Below, piece after piece: positions 60,030-64,000 of a DNA stretch of 64,000 nucleotides. The stretch covers positions 1,736,001-1,800,000 of the forward strand of contig NC_016609.1 in the NCBI RefSeq assembly GCF_000246855.1, read 5' to 3'. The notes beneath the pieces were generated by a model. It searched no databases, was not told the DNA's origin, and saw nothing but the letters and a program-made list of their open reading frames with translations. Position 1 is the first letter of the stretch, and each line of letters opens with the position of its first letter. The position numbers and the translations under genes were made by a program. Source of the DNA: Niastella koreensis GR20-10. GTDB lineage: Bacteria; Bacteroidota; Bacteroidia; Chitinophagales; Chitinophagaceae.

Positions 60030-61268
60030 ATGGAAGAAGGAATCAATAACTGGGCCACGCTTCTGAAAAAGTATTTACGAAATAATATAACCCAGGAAGC
60101 AATAGAAGAAATGGAGCGTCAAATGGAAGCTTCTCCAATTAAGCGCCAACAATTTCAGGAATTTACTGATCCTGACGTATTTTTCAATCAGTTAAGGGAG
60201 ATGCATAAAATTGACAAGAAGAAGGCATGGCAGGAATTGCAGGCAAAATTGCCTTTTCTTCACCAACCAACGGTTGTTATTAATAATCGGTCCACTTTTA
60301 GCTGGAAAGTTGGCGTTAAAATACAATCTATTTATAGATGGATGGCTGATATTTATAAACGATCCATTTACAGATGGGTTGTTAGAATTGCAGCTGCCAT
60401 TATTATCGTAGTTATTGGCAACTGGGTATTTGTTTCCGTGTTTAAAAATCAGGGTTTCCCTATAAAGAAAAATAGTTATGCAGTAATGCCTAATGGGGAT
60501 GAGGTAAATCTTGAAAATGTTTCCAATGGCACGCTATATAAGACTGCTGGTTATCAAATAAATTATACAAACCAGAAATTAGTGATCAGTATGAATGGGG
60601 CGATGTTGAACAAAAAACTGGTTGATAAGATTGCCGTTGTTACAGCCGCAGGAAAGAAAATTTTAGTCAGGTTTTCTGATGGAACCGAGGTTCAGTTAAA
60701 TACTCAATCTTCTATTAGTGCACCTATTTGTTTCAGAAATGGCCGGGATGTTGTACTTACTGGCGAGGGTTATTTTATGGTTGCCAAGAATCATGATGTT
60801 CCATTTGTTGTTTCCCTGAAGAGTAAACTGAAGGTGATTGCCGAAGGAACAACTTTTAATATTTGCAGTTATGAAAATCAGAAAGTTACTACCACGCTTT
60901 TTGAAGGAAGAGTAATAATGAAAAGTGGCTCCGATTCAATACTGCTAAAGGAAGGCGAGCAGGCTGAAACGATCAATAATAAAAAGATCAAAGCCGTGAA
61001 GAACCCTGATTTAGCGCAGGCGGCTGCCTGGAGAAAGGGCGATTTTTATTTTAAAAACATGCCTATAAGAGATGTAATGATAGAGATAGGGCGCTGGTAT
61101 GGGTATGATGTAGAATTTAGTGACCAGGGATTTGAAAATGAACTGGCCAGTGGAAAATATGAAAGAAATTCAAACATCGATTCACTTACAAAAGCACTGG
61201 AAATATTTAATCATATAAATATAAATAAGGTGGGCAGAAAATTAATAATATCACCAGCTAAAAAATAA
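60030..61268 (+). CDS. FecR-type anti-sigma factor
   Basis: 412 residues. Cytoplasmic part (1-110), one membrane segment (about 112-135, WVVRIAAAIIIVVIGNWVFV), then a periplasmic FecR domain (about 215-320, RFSDGTEVQLNTQSSISAPI...VVLTGEGYFMVAK) and a DUF4974 C-terminus (about 340-410, GDFYFKNMPIRDVMIEIGRWYGYDVEF). It holds the sigma factor at the inner membrane and receives the signal from the SusC-like receptor encoded next. Confidence 0.94.
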   Translation: MEEGINNWATLLKKYLRNNITQEAIEEMERQMEASPIKRQQFQEFTDPDVFFNQLREMHKIDKKKAWQELQAKLPFLHQPTVVINNRSTFSWKVGVKIQSIYRWMADIYKRSIYRWVVRIAAAIIIVVIGNWVFVSVFKNQGFPIKKNSYAVMPNGDEVNLENVSNGTLYKTAGYQINYTNQKLVISMNGAMLNKKLVDKIAVVTAAGKKILVRFSDGTEVQLNTQSSISAPICFRNGRDVVLTGEGYFMVAKNHDVPFVVSLKSKLKVIAEGTTFNICSYENQKVTTTLFEGRVIMKSGSDSILLKEGEQAETINNKKIKAVKNPDLAQAAAWRKGDFYFKNMPIRDVMIEIGRWYGYDVEFSDQGFENELASGKYERNSNIDSLTKALEIFNHININKVGRKLIISPAKK

Positions 61269-61457
61269 TATCAGGCTGCAATATCGACTACCATTACCTT
61301 ACACCTTATCCATTTTCTTACATGCATCAAATTTGAGATTCCCCCATAGTTTACTTCATTGTATTTGCTGATAACGGCAATAATTACAAAGTGTAATGTG
61401 CGTCATCGGTTAAAAGGCATAGTGACCATTACCAGACAGACTTTAAAAAATGTTAAA

Positions 61458-64000
61458 ATGATTAGTACGCAATTGGGAGGGATCCTGATATGGATGTTTT
61501 TGTCTATAGGCCTCACTTCACAAGCTCAGAATAGTGTTGTTTTTGTAAGAAATAACCTGCACAATGATTATAAACATAAGCAGAATGAAGACAGTCTCAG
61601 CTTTTCAAGGTTTACCTTTCTGAAAAAAGGCGCAACTTTCAATGAGTTGTATGACAGCCTGCAAAAAATGAAAGGATATTCTTTTCAGGCTGTTGGCCTG
61701 GATAACTATAATATAAAAGCAGATTGCAATTTAAAAAATGCCAGTATAGAAGAGTGCCTGCATTTTATTGAAACCAAATTTCACATCAATTGTGAACGAT
61801 TTGGTTCTTTTATTAAATTTTCTCCAAAGAAGCCGGGCGAAAAAACAAAGTCCCAGCCGGAAGAAACGCCCAGGTATGATATCATGCAATCCGTTACAAA
61901 GTATTATGATGGTTACCAAAGTTACGAAAGGGATAAAGCGCCGGGTGCTTATCAGCTACCCGATTCTCCAACGTATAAGCCCATGGTTGCTCCGCATGAT
62001 GTGGGACAATTACTCCTGGGAATAACTTTCCAGGGAGCAATTAGTACCAGTGACCGGTATGGTCTTTCACTCACTTCCCAGCGAGGCCGCAATACATTAT
62101 TTGGTAATTACAAACCTACCTTTTCTATTAACGGCTTTACCTTTAATCATTACCTGGAATTACTTAATCCATTTGATTTAAACATGCCCACCATTTTGGA
62201 AGATGCAGTCTCGGGAGCCGTGCAAGGTTCGGAATCAGCCAACGGTGTTTTTGCAACAACCTCTAAAAAATTTGAGGCAAAAGGGTTATCTGTCAATTAT
62301 ATCCAGGGTGTTTCCTGGTACGGCGGAACCGACCTGAATTGTCTTAAACCTTTGGATGCGTCGACACTACTTGAATTACGGCAGCTTGGTGTCAATGCAG
62401 GGCCTATGGCCGGTATTACAACGGAAACAAAGGCAAGTTTATTGATGCAAAAACTGGCCGGGTCGCCTGTAAATAAAGATACTTTACAAGCGGAATTGGA
62501 TCAGTTGGGTAATAATAATATGATGAAAGAAATTAAGGAAAAGGATTACCGGCACCAGATGGATAATCAAACCTATTTGTCTGTTGGGTTTGGAAAAAAA
62601 GCGTTTAGGCTGTATGGTTCAATTGGATATGATAAAATTGGCCTGGCTGAAAAAGGGAACGCATGGAGCCGTACCACTTCTTTACTGAATATGTCCTATA
62701 AGCCAGGCAAGTGCTATTATGAACTGACCGCTATGGGCACCCTCATGAAAGAATACCGAAATTTTACGCCGGTGCCGGTGCGCGAGTCGTATTTGTCGTT
62801 ATACAACCCGGATGGCAGTGAGGCTGCGATCCCTTTCAAATATCCATTTGAAGCCATCTCCACGCCGCAATACGCTGTATATAGTTATAAACCGTTGGAA
62901 GAGGCCCGGCTGGCCGATAACCAGATCGATCAGCGATTTTACCTGTTGAATGGGAAGATAGGGTATGCTGCAGGACGTCATCTTCAATTTAGTATGGCTG
63001 CACAATATGGATACTCAGATTATGATTTTTCACGTGTATATAATAGTAACGCATTTTTGACAAGAGATCTTATAAACGATTATAAACAACCTAACGGTAC
63101 TTATCCTATACCACAGGCTGATATCAGGGACAGGGATTGGGTGGTGAATAAGAGTTATGGTATAAGACCAGAGATTGATTATATGATCAATAACGACAAT
63201 TTCTCCCTGGCCGCATTTATGGCAGGTGAAAAAAAATGTTATTCCGTACATGCAAATACTGACCGGCTGTATAACTTTAATTCAAATTCACCGGTGGATA
63301 TCGATTATAATACAGAGTATGCCTTAGCGCTCGATCCAGGTAAAAAAGAGCGTATACCTAATCCCTCGATCAACAAGGATTCGTTAAATAACTTTGCCAG
63401 CTTGCTGGGTAGCCTGTTGGCGACATTCAAAGACAAATACACGCTTTCGATGAAGTTGAGAAATGACAGATCGAACCGTTTTTCGGAAGATCTGAACAGG
63501 TGGGGGGTGTGCCTTTGGTCAATTGGCGGTGCCTGGCATATCAAAGAAGAGTTTTTTCGCAAAAATAAGCTCATTTCCGATCTGTCTGTACGCGGCGGTT
63601 ACGGCGCCAATGGCAACATCGACTACTCGATGCCGCCCCTGCAAACCATAAGTGCCACCCAGCAAACAGGTGTATATGGCATCGACTACCCGCAGACCCC
63701 CAGGTTAAGAGTCGAAAAACTGCATGTCCTGAATCTGGGTCTAGATTTTCAGATAAAACAATGGATGAAGGGAAGAATAGATTATTATCAGAAGAAAGCC
63801 AACAATTTATTGAATACCGGGTCCTGGAATCCCACTACAGGTTTTTCTTATGTTAAAAGCAACTCCGGAAAATTAAAAGGCTCAGGGGTGGAGATCAACC
63901 TGCAAACAAACAACATCAACATTTCTGACAACCTATCCTACTGCGCCCAGTTTTTGTTTAGCTATAATACCAATAAAGTAACTTCTCCCAATGTAGAGAA
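61458..64000 (+). CDS. SusC-like TonB-dependent receptor (truncated by the window end)
   Basis: The frame is open from the ATG at 61458 (signal MISTQLGGILIWMFLSIGLTSQAQ) to the last base; an in-frame GTG at 61398 is a possible but less likely start. At least 847 residues. An STN signalling domain lies at about 55-118 (FLKKGATFNELYDSLQKMKGYSFQ). The carboxypeptidase-like domain usual in SusC is absent; only about 65 residues lie between STN and plug. The plug is divergent (LEDAVSGAVQGSESANGVFATTSKK matches the 'LKDAxAxAxYGxRAANGVIxITTK' box). The barrel follows. The STN domain fits control by the FecR and sigma genes upstream. No SusD partner is visible. Confidence 0.88.
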   Translation, partial: MISTQLGGILIWMFLSIGLTSQAQNSVVFVRNNLHNDYKHKQNEDSLSFSRFTFLKKGATFNELYDSLQKMKGYSFQAVGLDNYNIKADCNLKNASIEECLHFIETKFHINCERFGSFIKFSPKKPGEKTKSQPEETPRYDIMQSVTKYYDGYQSYERDKAPGAYQLPDSPTYKPMVAPHDVGQLLLGITFQGAISTSDRYGLSLTSQRGRNTLFGNYKPTFSINGFTFNHYLELLNPFDLNMPTILEDAVSGAVQGSESANGVFATTSKKFEAKGLSVNYIQGVSWYGGTDLNCLKPLDASTLLELRQLGVNAGPMAGITTETKASLLMQKLAGSPVNKDTLQAELDQLGNNNMMKEIKEKDYRHQMDNQTYLSVGFGKKAFRLYGSIGYDKIGLAEKGNAWSRTTSLLNMSYKPGKCYYELTAMGTLMKEYRNFTPVPVRESYLSLYNPDGSEAAIPFKYPFEAISTPQYAVYSYKPLEEARLADNQIDQRFYLLNGKIGYAAGRHLQFSMAAQYGYSDYDFSRVYNSNAFLTRDLINDYKQPNGTYPIPQADIRDRDWVVNKSYGIRPEIDYMINNDNFSLAAFMAGEKKCYSVHANTDRLYNFNSNSPVDIDYNTEYALALDPGKKERIPNPSINKDSLNNFASLLGSLLATFKDKYTLSMKLRNDRSNRFSEDLNRWGVCLWSIGGAWHIKEEFFRKNKLISDLSVRGGYGANGNIDYSMPPLQTISATQQTGVYGIDYPQTPRLRVEKLHVLNLGLDFQIKQWMKGRIDYYQKKANNLLNTGSWNPTTGFSYVKSNSGKLKGSGVEINLQTNNINISDNLSYCAQFLFSYNTNKVTSPNVE

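Overview
The window reads as a chromosomal segment of a Bacteroidota bacterium, most likely family Chitinophagaceae (Niastella/Chitinophaga-like; this is inference from gene content). The signs are an ECF sigma/FecR/SusC trio at the right edge, a DUF4974-type FecR, TPR histidine kinases, MacB/FtsX-like 790-residue permeases, TAnnTTTG-type -7 promoter elements, few Shine-Dalgarno sequences, and many small secreted or lipoprotein genes. There are about 50 protein genes. I saw no rRNA, tRNA, integrase, transposase or CRISPR array.

Layout. 1-2.7 kb: a truncated TPR histidine kinase with its NarL-type regulator, and a DUF434 protein. 2.9-7.6 kb: an Rhs/YD-repeat polymorphic toxin with a ParB-like C-terminal tip, a probable immunity gene and a small coding remnant. 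7.6-12.8 kb: a tight three-gene operon of an unrecognised protein, a CHAT protease and a large TPR protein, the best candidate for an undescribed conflict or signalling system. 12.9-25.8 kb: regulators (NarL, NrtR-like, FadR-like with two matching operators), cytochrome c, an outer-membrane barrel, an MFS exporter, a threonine-aldolase homologue, YihY and katG with an OxyR-like site. 26-31 kb: stress and cold genes (CbpA, thioredoxin, cold-shock protein, DbpA-like helicase) and a peroxiredoxin-DsbA-DUF481 operon, followed by a heptanucleotide repeat. 31-39.7 kb: AraC regulators, a short-chain dehydrogenase, an S41 peptidase, DoxX, an epoxide-hydrolase-like enzyme and a formylglycine-generating-enzyme homologue that keeps the active cysteine pair.

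39.7-41.2 kb: a CLC transporter preceded by a fluoride riboswitch whose 3' edge can pair with the start-codon region, so the transporter is probably a fluoride-exporting CLC-F. 43.3-45.9 kb: an AT-rich single gene joining a Mrr-like nuclease to a NACHT ATPase, a probable anti-phage protein. 47.4-47.7 kb: fourteen imperfect palindromes spaced exactly 21 bp apart, two helical turns, upstream of a MerR/TipA-like regulator and an Fn3-like protein. 51.4-54.2 kb: a ketoacyl synthase III fused to a haem-oxygenase-like di-iron-type domain, with an unknown partner gene. 54.3-59 kb: RlpA, FabH, an RRM protein, and a Crp-type regulator with a palindrome and an atypical SDR. 59.3-64 kb: ECF sigma, anti-sigma FecR and a SusC-like receptor that runs off the window.

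Family calls come from motif reading only; no database search was run. Where the longest open frame began with TTG or GTG, I moved the start to the first plausible ATG and said so.
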